A DNA stretch of 64,000 nt from UBA9732 sp031935845 (GTDB taxonomy: Bacteria > Spirochaetota > Spirochaetia > Sphaerochaetales > Sphaerochaetaceae): NCBI GenBank assembly GCA_031935845.1, contig JAJBWA010000026.1, positions 1 to 64,000 of the forward strand. The letters run 5' to 3'. The notes beneath the pieces are model-generated. The model saw only the letters and a list, made by a program, of their open reading frames with translations, was not told where the DNA came from and ran no database searches. A program made the position numbers and the translations under genes. Shown piece after piece: positions 1 through 7,946 of the stretch (position 1 is the stretch's first letter; every line of letters starts with the position of its first letter).

Positions 1-113
1 AAAGAGCTGCTGGGAGGACATCAAGGCCGGACTTACGGAAGAGGAGAGGAAGAACCATCCCGCAAGATTCTGTCTTGTCGAGCTTGAGAACATCTTTGAT
101 CCCGGCCTTGTCT
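1..113 (+). repeat. Inverted repeat arm A (113 bp, perfect)
   Basis: Bases 1-113 are the exact reverse complement of 241-353; the match fails at 114/240. The spacer of 127 bp carries normal DUF1015 coding sequence. The match may continue to the left of the window. Confidence 0.95.
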
Positions 114-1084
114 CCGATCTCCCTGGCTATGCAGTTCCTGCATCCGACCTTTTCCATCTGGACATCCGATGCATTCTTCCGAAGTTCTTCAAGGAATACT
201 TCCTCGGGAACGTTGAACAGCACGCGGTGGATGGGCTCGAAGACAAGGCCGGGATCAAAGATGTTCTCAAGCTCGACAAGACAGAATCTTGCGGGATGGT
301 TCTTCCTCTCCTCTTCCGTAAGTCCGGCCTTGATGTCCTCCCAGCAGCTCTTTGCCGTGGCAAAGCTGTGGTTGCCGTCACCCATGGCAAAGAGAAGCGG
401 ATTCTCGGGATCAAGTGCGGCATGCAGCTTCTCGAATGCGGAAACCACGTTCTCCATGTCGCTGTCCCCGTTCACGACCCAGGCTTCCAGGTGGCCGCCG
501 TTCTTCATCAGTTCGAAATCATATGCTTTCTCAAGCCTGTCGGTTGCCTTTGCAAGGGGCTCGATGACGGTTCTGTCCTTGTCGCTGATCAGCACCATTA
601 TGTGGGGAATCTCGAGCGGTGCATCCTTTCTGATCTTCTTTCTGGGCGGGATTCTTGAAAGAATGGTTCCTTCCGTTGCCCTGATGAGGCTTCTGGAGCC
701 CTTCTCCCAGCTGTATCTGTCCAGATCCAGGGCGGCCATGAGACCCCATCTGCATGCAGAGCCGCAACTTCTCTTCACAAGGAAGAAACAGTTCGGATAT
801 GTGGTGAAAAGGTCCTGGTCCACATATTCCTTCATTGTCCTGTTGATTGCCTCGATCCTGCTGTCGCCGTCACCGTCCTCCAGATAGCACTCCGGGAAGA
901 TGAGCTTGAGCGTTGAGGGTGCCTTGCCGACATAGTCCTCGACATCATGCCAGTAATCCTTCTCGGATGTGAACTGATCGCATGCCACAACGGCCCACTT
1001 GTCCAGATCAACGCCTTTGCGCGGAATCATGATATCAGCAGCTTCAAGTCCGATTGCGTTGAGACGATTTTTTATATTTCCCAT
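1..1084 (-). CDS. DUF1015 family protein, 3' part disrupted or partial
   Basis: The frame starts at the ATG at 1084..1082, preceded by an AAGGGG ribosome site, and runs open to the window edge. The N-terminus contains WAVVACDQFTSEKDYW and the middle contains GDGNHSFATAKSCWEDIK and FEPIHRVLFNV. These are hallmark stretches of the DUF1015 family, whose biochemical role is unknown. Homologous sequence is convincing from 1084 to about 114, near 323 codons. Below 114 the sequence is the exact reverse complement of 241-353, so the last 37 or so codons are antisense of the gene's own interior and not the true C-terminus. The family is usually over 400 residues, so the real end is missing here. It has its own divergent promoter. 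Confidence 0.75.
   Translation of the reverse strand, partial: MGNIKNRLNAIGLEAADIMIPRKGVDLDKWAVVACDQFTSEKDYWHDVEDYVGKAPSTLKLIFPECYLEDGDGDSRIEAINRTMKEYVDQDLFTTYPNCFFLVKRSCGSACRWGLMAALDLDRYSWEKGSRSLIRATEGTILSRIPPRKKIRKDAPLEIPHIMVLISDKDRTVIEPLAKATDRLEKAYDFELMKNGGHLEAWVVNGDSDMENVVSAFEKLHAALDPENPLLFAMGDGNHSFATAKSCWEDIKAGLTEEERKNHPARFCLVELENIFDPGLVFEPIHRVLFNVPEEVFLEELRKNASDVQMEKVGCRNCIAREIGDKAGIKDVLKLDKTESCGMVLPLLFRKSGLDVLPAAL
241..353 (-). repeat. Inverted repeat arm B (113 bp, perfect)
   Basis: This is the partner of 1-113. In this arm the minus strand encodes sensible DUF1015 residues (KSCWEDIKAG and onward), so it is the original copy and arm A is the displaced one. Confidence 0.95.
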
Positions 1085-1118
1085 AATTTTGCCCCTTGAT
1101 TTTGATTTACCTGTAATT

Positions 1119-1147
1119 ATCATAAGTCCGGATTGCGGAATTGGCAA
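1119..1147 (-). promoter_or_regulatory. Sigma70-like promoter for the DUF1015 gene
   Basis: On the minus strand TTGCCA (1147..1142) and TATGAT (1124..1119) are separated by 17 bp. The predicted start near 1112 gives a leader of about 28 nt with an AAGGGG ribosome site. Confidence 0.55.
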
Positions 1148-1172
1148 CAGAAATAACATCCTCTGTCGCTTC

Positions 1173-1201
1173 TTCACGAACGTGTTTCTTTCTGATACAA
1201 T
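1173..1201 (+). promoter_or_regulatory. Promoter placing transcription start at the GTG of the 1208 gene
   Basis: TTCACG (1173-1178), a 17 bp spacer and TACAAT (1196-1201). The GTG at 1208 lies exactly six bases after the -10, so the transcript would be leaderless. An in-frame TGA lies at 1193. Confidence 0.5.
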
Positions 1202-1207
1202 TTGCCT

Positions 1208-1552
1208 GTGCTTGAAAGACGAAGGGTCTTTGACCTCACCAACACGATAATGAACTATCTGTTCCTTGTTTTCCTGCTGCTTGCAGGCATCTATTTCGTG
1301 TCTTTCTGGTTCGAACTCAAGAGCGATTTCATAAGCGTAATGGTCAGCTGCGTCAACGTAGTGGCATGGACCGTCACCGCAATTTCGGTGATGCTTGTCA
1401 TCGTGGCCCTGGTGATTGCATTCATGGATCATGAAATCAAGATATGGACACTTCTATGGTGCCTGGTCCGCATGGCTGTGTGCATAGCCGTGTCGATTCT
1501 TGTTGATGTCTGTGCTGTTCTTGTTTCCGAAGGCGTGAAGGTTACTCTCTGA
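1208..1552 (+). CDS. Small integral membrane protein, unknown function
   Basis: About 114 residues. After a short basic N-terminus (LERRRVFDL) there are about three hydrophobic segments: residues 15-35, a second block rich in V, I and A around 50-75, and a third around 85-105. This is a polytopic inner-membrane protein with no motif I recognise. Start choices are the GTG at 1208, the TTG at 1202 and the ATG at 1250. I prefer 1208 because a promoter ends six bases upstream and no Shine-Dalgarno is visible before any candidate. Its 3' end overlaps the convergent tsaC by 11 bp. Confidence 0.55.
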   Translation: MLERRRVFDLTNTIMNYLFLVFLLLAGIYFVSFWFELKSDFISVMVSCVNVVAWTVTAISVMLVIVALVIAFMDHEIKIWTLLWCLVRMAVCIAVSILVDVCAVLVSEGVKVTL

Positions 1553-2102
1553 CGAGAGCAGAAGCATCATAAAGTCCCTGTCTTACCAGCTTGTAGGGTC
1601 TTGAAGTAGCGTCGATCAGTGTCGACGGAACCTTACCCTGCATCTCGTCTCCACGGACAACGACATCGACAAGAGACTCGAAGCGTTTGCAGATGGCGCT
1701 GAGGCTGTGAAGCGACGGTTCGCCTGCAATATTGACGCTTGTGGAATAGATAGGAGTCCCGACCATTTCAAGCAATGTCTGAAGGAAACTGTCGTTGGGG
1801 ACACGTACGGCTATGGTGCCTCCGTCCTTCCTGTTCAGGATTACCGTAAGCGCTGCAGGCCAGCAGTCAAGGATGTCCTGCGGGATTTCGGTGCAGATCT
1901 CCCTGGCCTGGTCTATCGTAGCCAGAATCAGGAAGGGTTTCCTGGAATCCCTTCCCTTGAGGTCCATGAGCGCTTTTTCACCTATGTCGTATGCAGCGCA
2001 AAGACCGTAGATGGTATCACACGGAAGGATGGCAACTCCGCCTTCACGTATCAAAGTTGAGATTGTCTCCAATGTCTCCGGATTCTTCTTGTTGAGAATC
2101 AT
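1542..2102 (-). CDS. tsaC: Threonylcarbamoyl-AMP synthase, Sua5/YciO/YrdC family
   Basis: YrdC-domain protein of 186 residues. This family makes threonylcarbamoyl-AMP from threonine, bicarbonate and ATP for the t6A37 modification of ANN-decoding tRNAs. The N-terminal EGGVAILPCDTIYGLCA and the basic nucleotide-binding stretch LKGRDSRKPFLIL (K-x-R then K-P) fit the family. The later TSVNIAGEPS also matches. There is no C-terminal Sua5 domain, so this is the short TsaC form. I chose the ATG at 2102, preceded by AAGGGGAA, over in-frame codons further upstream. It overlaps the 3' end of the upstream membrane-protein gene by about 59 bp, which suggests coupled translation. Confidence 0.85.
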   Translation of the reverse strand: MILNKKNPETLETISTLIREGGVAILPCDTIYGLCAAYDIGEKALMDLKGRDSRKPFLILATIDQAREICTEIPQDILDCWPAALTVILNRKDGGTIAVRVPNDSFLQTLLEMVGTPIYSTSVNIAGEPSLHSLSAICKRFESLVDVVVRGDEMQGKVPSTLIDATSRPYKLVRQGLYDASALVRE

Positions 2103-2538
2103 CAGTTTTCCCCTTGCGTTTAGCAAACAGCCAGACTATGACTGTGATGATAAAGGAAGAACAGAATGAAATCAATAAGATGAAGGGAATGCCCCAGGGC
2201 GTGAATTCCTTTTCATCCTCTGATTTCCGTTCCTGACCTGCAGACGTACTCCGGGAGACTTCATCTTCCGTCTCGAACACATGCACGTCATCGCCTTCCA
2301 CCTGATAGCCGAAGCTCATGGCCGTTGACCGCGACCCGTCTTCCGTTGACAGCTCGTTGTCCTGAAGCCTGAGGTTCTCGATCTCCATGTCACGCCTGTC
2401 CAGTTCATACTCCTTTTCAGCCAACTGCTTCCTGAGCCGGTTGTTGACTATGATCCCCCGCTCCCCCAGAACGGAGGAAATCAGACTGAATGAGACAAGC
2501 ATCAGGGCGATAAATAGAATCAGTATCTTCCTTGTCAT
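2044..2538 (-). CDS. Two-TM membrane protein with periplasmic coiled coil
   Basis: 164 residues from the ATG at 2538 (MTRKILILF). An N-terminal hydrophobic helix (about 4-25) is followed by a charged heptad-like stretch rich in L, E and R (NRLRKQLAEKEYELDRRD) likely to form a coiled coil. A Ser/Glu-rich linker follows, then a second membrane helix around residues 115-138 and a charged cytoplasmic tail. The layout recalls divisome- or SPOR-associated small membrane proteins, but no named family is recognisable. It runs divergently from the 2615 gene and overlaps tsaC downstream. The longer upstream frame to 2670 was rejected because it reads through the divergent promoter. Confidence 0.5.
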   Translation of the reverse strand: MTRKILILFIALMLVSFSLISSVLGERGIIVNNRLRKQLAEKEYELDRRDMEIENLRLQDNELSTEDGSRSTAMSFGYQVEGDDVHVFETEDEVSRSTSAGQERKSEDEKEFTPWGIPFILLISFCSSFIITVIVWLFAKRKGKTDDSQQEESGDIGDNLNFDT

Positions 2539-2560
2539 CGTTGTATCTATGGGATATAAT
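2532..2560 (+). promoter_or_regulatory. Near-consensus sigma70 promoter for the 2615 gene
   Basis: TTGTCA (2532-2537), a 17 bp spacer and TATAAT (2555-2560). The predicted start near 2567 gives a leader of about 48 nt ending in a GGGGGA ribosome site before the ATG at 2615. It lies over the first codons of the divergent gene. Confidence 0.7.
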
Positions 2561-2614
2561 AACTGGAAAGTAAATTTTGAAAAAGTGCTTATCTCAAGCT
2601 TTTGGGGGATAACA

Positions 2615-3880
2615 ATGAGTAGAAAGAAAAACACCAAGTCCGTGATCATCACGATAATCATCACGCTCATCGTTCTTGGTTGTCTTACTTACGCAGCAAT
2701 GCAGTTCATCATTCCCGCATATGCGAAGGCAAATGAGGGTGCCGCCTCGGTCCAGACAAAGATCTACGAGACTGCCGTCAAGCTGTTCCCGCTTCTTGTC
2801 GGAATCGTGCTCATAGTAATCGCATCCATGATTGCAAACAGCGGCAGTGATTACGATGATGAAGATGATGAAGACAAGCTTCCGCCGAATTCATATGACG
2901 GGCAGCTGTTCGAAAAGCCTTCTGATGATCCTGCATCGCCAAGACCTGTGGCCAAGCCTGAAGAGCCGGCAAAGAAGGAAGAGTTCTTCTCCATGTTCGA
3001 GTCACATGAGAAGCCGGAAGAGAAACCTGTTCAGGAAGAGGAAAAACCGGCAGAGCCTGTTGTGGAACCTGTTCCTGAAGTCATTGCCCCCGAGCCTGAA
3101 CCCGAACCGGAACCTGTTCCTGAGCCGGAACCTGAACCGGCACCCGCACCGGTGGTACAGCCTGCCGCTTCTTCAAATGATTCTCCTGTCGTTGATGCCA
3201 TCTATGCCCTGATCAGAAAGCTTGACGACATCACCGACCTGATGACGGTCGAAGACGAGGAAGAGGAAGAAGAGATAGACGACCAGGACGATTACGAGTA
3301 TTACTCCGAGGATCAGGAAGAGGAAGAAGCCGAGGAAGAGCAGCCTGAAGAACCTGCTTCCGAAGAGAGGTTCTCCGGCATAGAGAAGAAGCTCGACAGA
3401 CTGTGTGACCTGGTAGGAACTCTTACAGAAGTCGTCTCCACGCAGGCTGTTGCCGCACATGCCGCACCTGTTGAGGCCAAGCCGGCTGTCGAGGCTCCCA
3501 AGAAGCCGAAGGTAGAAAAGCCGGTAAAGGAAGTCAAGACCGTTGAAGTTCCTGTCGAGGTTCCTGTAGACAAGAAGCTCAACGACGTGAATCCCAAGGA
3601 TCCCGTCCAGCGCGCAAGAATCGAGTATGAAAGCGCAAAGGAATGCTTCTACGACATCACCTACGCTTTCACCAAAGCCTCTGCAGAGAAAGCCGAGAAA
3701 GCTCTTCCCGAGTCTGCATACGTACTGACCATCAAGGGAAAGACCGTCGTGATCGTTCCGTTCCTCGACAAGGCTGAGGCAGAGTCAGAGCTCGACAAGA
3801 TCGGATCCAAGTACGATTCGGTGTTCGTCAATGCCGATGATCCGGCCACATTCGACGAGGTCATCGCACCAAGACTCTGA
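2615..3880 (+). CDS. Pro/Glu-rich membrane-anchored protein, unknown function
   Basis: 421 residues. There are two membrane helices, about residues 8-34 and 56-80, separated by a short loop. A long low-complexity region follows: a PEP-type Pro-Glu repeat around residues 145-180 and a very acidic stretch of Glu, Asp and Tyr around 205-245. The C-terminal 100 residues are globular-looking, with alternating hydrophobic and charged residues and a YVLTIKGKTVVIVPF segment. The Pro/Glu rod could cross the periplasm or act as a flexible cytoplasmic tether. The ATG at 2615 has a good ribosome site; the longer frame upstream is not supported. It is monocistronic, between a strong promoter and a strong terminator. 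Confidence 0.7.
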   Translation: MSRKKNTKSVIITIIITLIVLGCLTYAAMQFIIPAYAKANEGAASVQTKIYETAVKLFPLLVGIVLIVIASMIANSGSDYDDEDDEDKLPPNSYDGQLFEKPSDDPASPRPVAKPEEPAKKEEFFSMFESHEKPEEKPVQEEEKPAEPVVEPVPEVIAPEPEPEPEPVPEPEPEPAPAPVVQPAASSNDSPVVDAIYALIRKLDDITDLMTVEDEEEEEEIDDQDDYEYYSEDQEEEEAEEEQPEEPASEERFSGIEKKLDRLCDLVGTLTEVVSTQAVAAHAAPVEAKPAVEAPKKPKVEKPVKEVKTVEVPVEVPVDKKLNDVNPKDPVQRARIEYESAKECFYDITYAFTKASAEKAEKALPESAYVLTIKGKTVVIVPFLDKAEAESELDKIGSKYDSVFVNADDPATFDEVIAPRL

Positions 3881-3903
3881 AACAGATGCTGATAATGACG
3901 AAA

Positions 3904-3930
3904 GGGGCTCATCGGAGCCCCTTTTCTTTT
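3904..3930 (+). terminator. Intrinsic terminator after the 2615 gene
   Basis: A perfect 7 bp stem, GGGGCTC / GAGCCCC, with an ATCG loop is followed by TTTTCTTTTT. It lies between convergent genes. The minus-strand T tract is short, so it mainly serves the plus strand. Confidence 0.85.
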
Positions 3931-3932
3931 TC

Positions 3933-4856
3933 CTAATTCCTATTGGTCAGTTCAAATGAACAGCGGTCCCTGCACAGGACTGTGTCCGGGAACACCTCAC
4001 AGGCTTCATCCTTCAGCCTCTGGAGTTCCTTGTCGGTGTATCTGGGGCTGTAGTGGATAAGGCCCAGCTTCCCTGCTCCGGCATCCCTGGCTACGGTAGC
4101 CGCCTGAGTGCTGGTCATGTGCTTCTTCTCAAAGGCATCCTGGGCAAGGTCCCTGGTGAACATTCCTTCACACAACAGCAGATCCACGTCCTTCACGTGA
4201 TTGGCTATGTGGCTCATGTACATGCAGTCCGTGATGTATGCAAAGCCGACACCCCTTCTGGGGCTGCCCAGCACCTGATCCGGATGGATCACAGTACCGT
4301 CTTCAAGCAGCACATCGGAACCTTTCTGCAGCCTTCCCCACATCGGACCACACGGAATTCCCAATGCATTGGCCTTCTCCACACTGAACTCACCGGGCCT
4401 GTCCTTTTCACGCATGACGAACCCCATGCACGGCTTGGTATGCAGAAGCGGAACAGCCTCCACTGCATACTCATCTGTCTCCAGTATGATTCCGGGCTCC
4501 GTCTTCACGAAACGGATTTCGTAATTGATGTACATGTCCAGAAGCTTTCTGTTGGCATCGATGTATTCCTTGAGCCGCTCCGGACCGTAGATGTAAAGAG
4601 GCTCGTCCCTGTCCACCTGAGACGACAGCATCAGAAGCCCGGGAAGGCCCGTGACGTGGTCTGCATGCATGTGGCTGATGAATATGCGGTTGATTCTCTT
4701 CCAATGAAGATTCAGCATCTTCAGGGAAACCTGTGTGCCTTCTCCGCAGTCAAAGAGAAACAGCTCGCCGTTCCTCCTGACCATGGCGGAGGTCAGGAAG
4801 CGTCCGGGAAGAGGCTGCATTCCGCTTGTACCTAAGACAAAGACTTCAAGGCTCAT
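3933..4856 (-). CDS. rnz: Ribonuclease Z (tRNA 3' processing endonuclease)
   Basis: 307 residues, typical for the short RNase Z (ElaC-like) metallo-beta-lactamase family that cuts pre-tRNAs after the discriminator base. The metal-binding HMHADH is at about residues 62-67. A further His lies in LLHTKP, an Asp in AYITDC, the HMTSTQAA motif near 245, and the terminal His in LIHYSPRY. The exosite arm region between 160 and 200 is present. The start is forced: TAA lies 12 nt upstream in frame. That TAA is part of a TAAGAT -10 six bases before the ATG, so the gene may also have its own leaderless transcript besides read-through from lolE. Confidence 0.95.
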   Translation of the reverse strand: MSLEVFVLGTSGMQPLPGRFLTSAMVRRNGELFLFDCGEGTQVSLKMLNLHWKRINRIFISHMHADHVTGLPGLLMLSSQVDRDEPLYIYGPERLKEYIDANRKLLDMYINYEIRFVKTEPGIILETDEYAVEAVPLLHTKPCMGFVMREKDRPGEFSVEKANALGIPCGPMWGRLQKGSDVLLEDGTVIHPDQVLGSPRRGVGFAYITDCMYMSHIANHVKDVDLLLCEGMFTRDLAQDAFEKKHMTSTQAATVARDAGAGKLGLIHYSPRYTDKELQRLKDEACEVFPDTVLCRDRCSFELTNRN

Positions 4857-4862
4857 GCCGTT

Positions 4863-4891
4863 ATCTTACCCTCTTTACAATTCGGTGAAAA
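4863..4891 (-). promoter_or_regulatory. Candidate leaderless promoter for rnz
   Basis: Minus-strand TTTTCA (4891..4886), a 17 bp spacer and TAAGAT (4868..4863). The rnz ATG (4856) follows after exactly six bases. It overlaps the lolE stop codon region. Confidence 0.4.
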
Positions 4892-6065
4892 GACGGATGG
4901 GAGTTATCCTTCTGGTCTTTCCGAGCGATATCTGAATGGAAACATAGGAAATCACCAGAAGGCACGCCGATATCAGAAGTATGGACAGCCATGGAACAGT
5001 GATGTCGAAGTCAAGCAGATAGAACGACAGACTCTTGAGTCCCATGGATGACAGCCATGTCAGGATTGGTCCGAGATTCAGTCCTATCAGAAGTCCGAGC
5101 AGTATTCCGAGAATCATGCCTACGAACGTGACGGTATAGACACTGAGGAAGGCCGAACGCCTTACCAGTGTATCGGATGCACCTATGAGCTTTGTTATGG
5201 CTATGTCCTGCATGTCGTCCTGGATCATCTGCTGTGCCACCGATGCCGTGTAGAATGCCGCGACAACTACAACCAGAAGCAGGATTATCAGGATCATCTG
5301 CCTGCTGGTCACGAAATTCTCGTAGACGGAGACATTGTGCTGGTCCCACTTGGAGACATCATAACCGCTACCCAGAGCAGCAATCACGTCATCGAGCTTC
5401 TCCATGTACTCGGAATTTACGAGCAGCTCCAGGCATGTCGATTCCGGAGCACCGTACAGTGTCTTTGCATAGTCAAGATCAACAAAGCACAGAAGACTGT
5501 CCAACTGGTCGTATCCGCTGTAGAAGATGCCGTCTATGCGGCAGAGAACTGGTCTCAGGACCTTGTCCACATCATCGGGAACTATCATCAGCGCCACACG
5601 GTCACCGATTTCCACCTTGAGTTCATCCGCCGTTGCACGGCTGAGCATGATTCCCTTGATGTTTGATGTAGACTCTCCCGTCTGTTCGGCGATGTTGATG
5701 GTCACCTGTTCCATACGCCTGTCGTTGAAGTAGTTTTCCCCGACGCCCTTGACCATGACATTGGTGGTTCCGGTTGCAGAGTACATCAGCGCATAACCGC
5801 TTGTGACTTCATCACAACTGTACAGCATGGAACCGTAGAGGTCGGAATCGAAATCAGAAAGCTCCCGACTTCCGCTGTAGTTGAGCTGAAGATGTCCGTC
5901 GGACAGATAGATGTATTTGCTGGTGATGCCTTCCATCATGCTGTCGGAGAAAATGAGGGCACAGACAAGCGGAGCCATGACAAGCGCTATCAATATCAGA
6001 CAGCTCGTCAGCCTTCCCTTCCTGAGTATTCTCTTCCTGCTCCAATGGATGACGAAAGGATTCAT
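4875..6065 (-). CDS. FtsX-like ABC permease, LolE-type
   Basis: 396 residues with the MacB/FtsX permease topology. One N-terminal helix (about 19-40) is followed by a periplasmic domain of about 210 residues and three C-terminal helices (about 258-280, 308-332, 358-382). Together with the adjacent ATPase and the second permease it makes a LolCDE-like transporter. That family extracts lipoproteins from the inner membrane for delivery to the outer membrane; a MacB-type exporter is the alternative. Its start overlaps the ATPase stop in an ATGA arrangement. Confidence 0.8.
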   Translation of the reverse strand: MNPFVIHWSRKRILRKGRLTSCLILIALVMAPLVCALIFSDSMMEGITSKYIYLSDGHLQLNYSGSRELSDFDSDLYGSMLYSCDEVTSGYALMYSATGTTNVMVKGVGENYFNDRRMEQVTINIAEQTGESTSNIKGIMLSRATADELKVEIGDRVALMIVPDDVDKVLRPVLCRIDGIFYSGYDQLDSLLCFVDLDYAKTLYGAPESTCLELLVNSEYMEKLDDVIAALGSGYDVSKWDQHNVSVYENFVTSRQMILIILLLVVVVAAFYTASVAQQMIQDDMQDIAITKLIGASDTLVRRSAFLSVYTVTFVGMILGILLGLLIGLNLGPILTWLSSMGLKSLSFYLLDFDITVPWLSILLISACLLVISYVSIQISLGKTRRITPIRLFTEL

Positions 6066-6757
6066 TCTGCAGACTTCTCCAATGACAGATTCCTGTTCTT
6101 CAGCAGATATACGTCGTCACACTTGAACGCGAAATCCTGGTTATGGGTCACCAGCAGCAGGCTCCGCCCTTCCTCACGGACCAGATCCAGAAGCAGGTTC
6201 TCGACCTCCGAGGCATTTTCCTCGTCAAGTGCACCTGTGGGTTCGTCCGCGAGTATGACCTCAGGCCTGTTCATCAGTGCGCGGCAGATGGCGACACGCT
6301 GTTTTTCTCCACCTGAAAGCTGGCCGGGAACATGACTCATCCTGTCGGCAAGTCCTAGTTTCTCCAGAAGCTCCACTGCCCTGTCCCTGCAGTCCCTGGC
6401 CTTGACTCCGCTTATCAGTGCAGGGGCCATGACGTTCTCCATTGCGGTGAAGTCCTCAAGCAGCAGATTGGCCTGGAATATGAAGCCGATATGGCGGTTC
6501 CTGAGTTCCGATCTCTTTCTGTCGTCAAGAGTTGCAAAATCAATGCCGCTGCAGATGACATGGCCTTCAGACGGACTGTCAAGGCCTCCGGCAATATGGA
6601 GCAACGTGCTCTTTCCTGATCCGCTCTTTCCGATGATGGCCGTGGAACGGCCCTGTATGATGTTCAGATTCAGGTCCTGAAGGATAGTGATCTCGTCACT
6701 TCCCTTCTCGGCGGCCTTGAACCGTTTGGTAATGGAAACCAGTTCAATAGGATGCAT
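6062..6757 (-). CDS. lolD: ABC transporter ATPase, LolD-type
   Basis: 231 residues. The Walker A is GKSGSGKST (about 42-50), the Q loop is in IFQANLLLEDFTAMENVM, the signature is LSGGEKQR (about 143-150) and the Walker B is VILADEPTGALD. The TGALD continuation and the LLEDFTAMENV region are typical of the LolD/MacB/FtsE ATPase class. It sits between two FtsX-like permeases with overlapping start and stop codons, so the three are translationally coupled. A good ribosome site (AGGTGATTC) lies inside the upstream gene. Confidence 0.9.
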   Translation of the reverse strand: MHPIELVSITKRFKAAEKGSDEITILQDLNLNIIQGRSTAIIGKSGSGKSTLLHIAGGLDSPSEGHVICSGIDFATLDDRKRSELRNRHIGFIFQANLLLEDFTAMENVMAPALISGVKARDCRDRAVELLEKLGLADRMSHVPGQLSGGEKQRVAICRALMNRPEVILADEPTGALDEENASEVENLLLDLVREEGRSLLLVTHNQDFAFKCDDVYLLKNRNLSLEKSAE

Positions 6758-7943
6758 GAAGAATCACCTCCATAATCTCTGATTTATAGATCCTCCTGCA
6801 CCCGATGGACGTGAACAGAAGTGAAAGGAAGAACACGAACAGGCAGACAACTGCAATCTCACCGTTTCCTATGGCTGCGTTGAACGGAATCTGTGTCAGT
6901 ACGGTTGAATTGCCCGTAATGAGATTCACGACCTTGTCCACCAGTGCAAGGATGTTCTGGATGTTCAGTATGACTATCTTGCCGAGTATGACTCCGGCAA
7001 TCTCTCCGAGTAGACAGATCACCATGCCCTGTCCCAGGAAGATTGCGTTTACCTTCCTGCGGCTGCATCCTATTGCCCTCAGCATGGCGCCTTCCTTCTG
7101 CTTGTTGGCCAGAAGACGTCTTGTAGAGTTCTTGAGATTCACGCAGATAATCAGGAACATGAAGGCCAGGAAGACATACATGAGCGTCTTTTCAAGCATG
7201 AGGGCCGAATACAGGGCATTGTTGTACTGCTGCCATGTGATGACCGTTGCATCGGGATCAAGCTCCATGATCCGGGAGACCACTTTGTTCTGGTTGCCGC
7301 TGACGTATATTCCGATACGGGCACCGCCCTCTCCTATTATGGAAGCAAGCAGACCGTAATCCATGAAGGCCGTGGAACTGCTGAACTCGGTCATCCTGGA
7401 ACTGAAGTATCCGTCGATTCCCATCTTTGAAGTGTACGGGACAATGGTTGCGGTCTTTCCGGGTTTGAGGAACGTGACGTTTATTTCGTCATCGGTCCTG
7501 ATCCCCAGATTCCTCGTCATGCTGTATGACACGAGAAGTCCGTTCATCTCAGCCGGAAACTTGGAAAGAGGATAGAAGCTTTCGGACATCCTGCGGCTGT
7601 TGAATACGTCCCTGTCATAGGCACGTATGCGTGCACTGGTGCTGGTCTCGCTGGATTTGTCCACTATCAGCACGTTGGTTTCCAGGAAACGGAACGAGAA
7701 TTCCACTCCGTCCAGGGCATCGAGCTGCTCGGGAGTCAGTGTGTCGGATGAAACTATCAGATCAAAGGACTCCAGGTTCCTCAGCTGGTCCATCTGCGCA
7801 TTCTGAAGGCCATTCATGACGGCGGAGATGACCAGAAGGGCAACAAGACCCACGGCGATTCCAACCATGATCATGATGCTGGTGGTCCTCTGTCCCCTTG
7901 TCTTCGAGAAAGCATATCTGAAAGATGTCTTCAATCCGAACAT
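6744..7943 (-). CDS. FtsX-like ABC permease, LolC-type
   Basis: 399 residues. An N-terminal helix (about 24-44) is followed by a large periplasmic domain and three C-terminal helices (about 253-272, 302-330, 362-388). Between the helices is the cytoplasmic loop NKQKEGAMLRAIGCSRRKV, the coupling-helix motif of FtsX/MacB/LolC/LolE permeases. It differs in sequence from the second permease, so the complex is a heterodimer of LolC/LolE type. The ATPase gene overlaps its 3' end by 14 bp. Confidence 0.82.
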   Translation of the reverse strand: MFGLKTSFRYAFSKTRGQRTTSIMIMVGIAVGLVALLVISAVMNGLQNAQMDQLRNLESFDLIVSSDTLTPEQLDALDGVEFSFRFLETNVLIVDKSSETSTSARIRAYDRDVFNSRRMSESFYPLSKFPAEMNGLLVSYSMTRNLGIRTDDEINVTFLKPGKTATIVPYTSKMGIDGYFSSRMTEFSSSTAFMDYGLLASIIGEGGARIGIYVSGNQNKVVSRIMELDPDATVITWQQYNNALYSALMLEKTLMYVFLAFMFLIICVNLKNSTRRLLANKQKEGAMLRAIGCSRRKVNAIFLGQGMVICLLGEIAGVILGKIVILNIQNILALVDKVVNLITGNSTVLTQIPFNAAIGNGEIAVVCLFVFFLSLLFTSIGCRRIYKSEIMEVILHASY

Positions 7944-7946
7944 AGC

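Noticed and set aside
3095..3150. Pro-Glu codon repeat as a DNA repeat element
   Set aside because: It is in frame and explained by protein low complexity.
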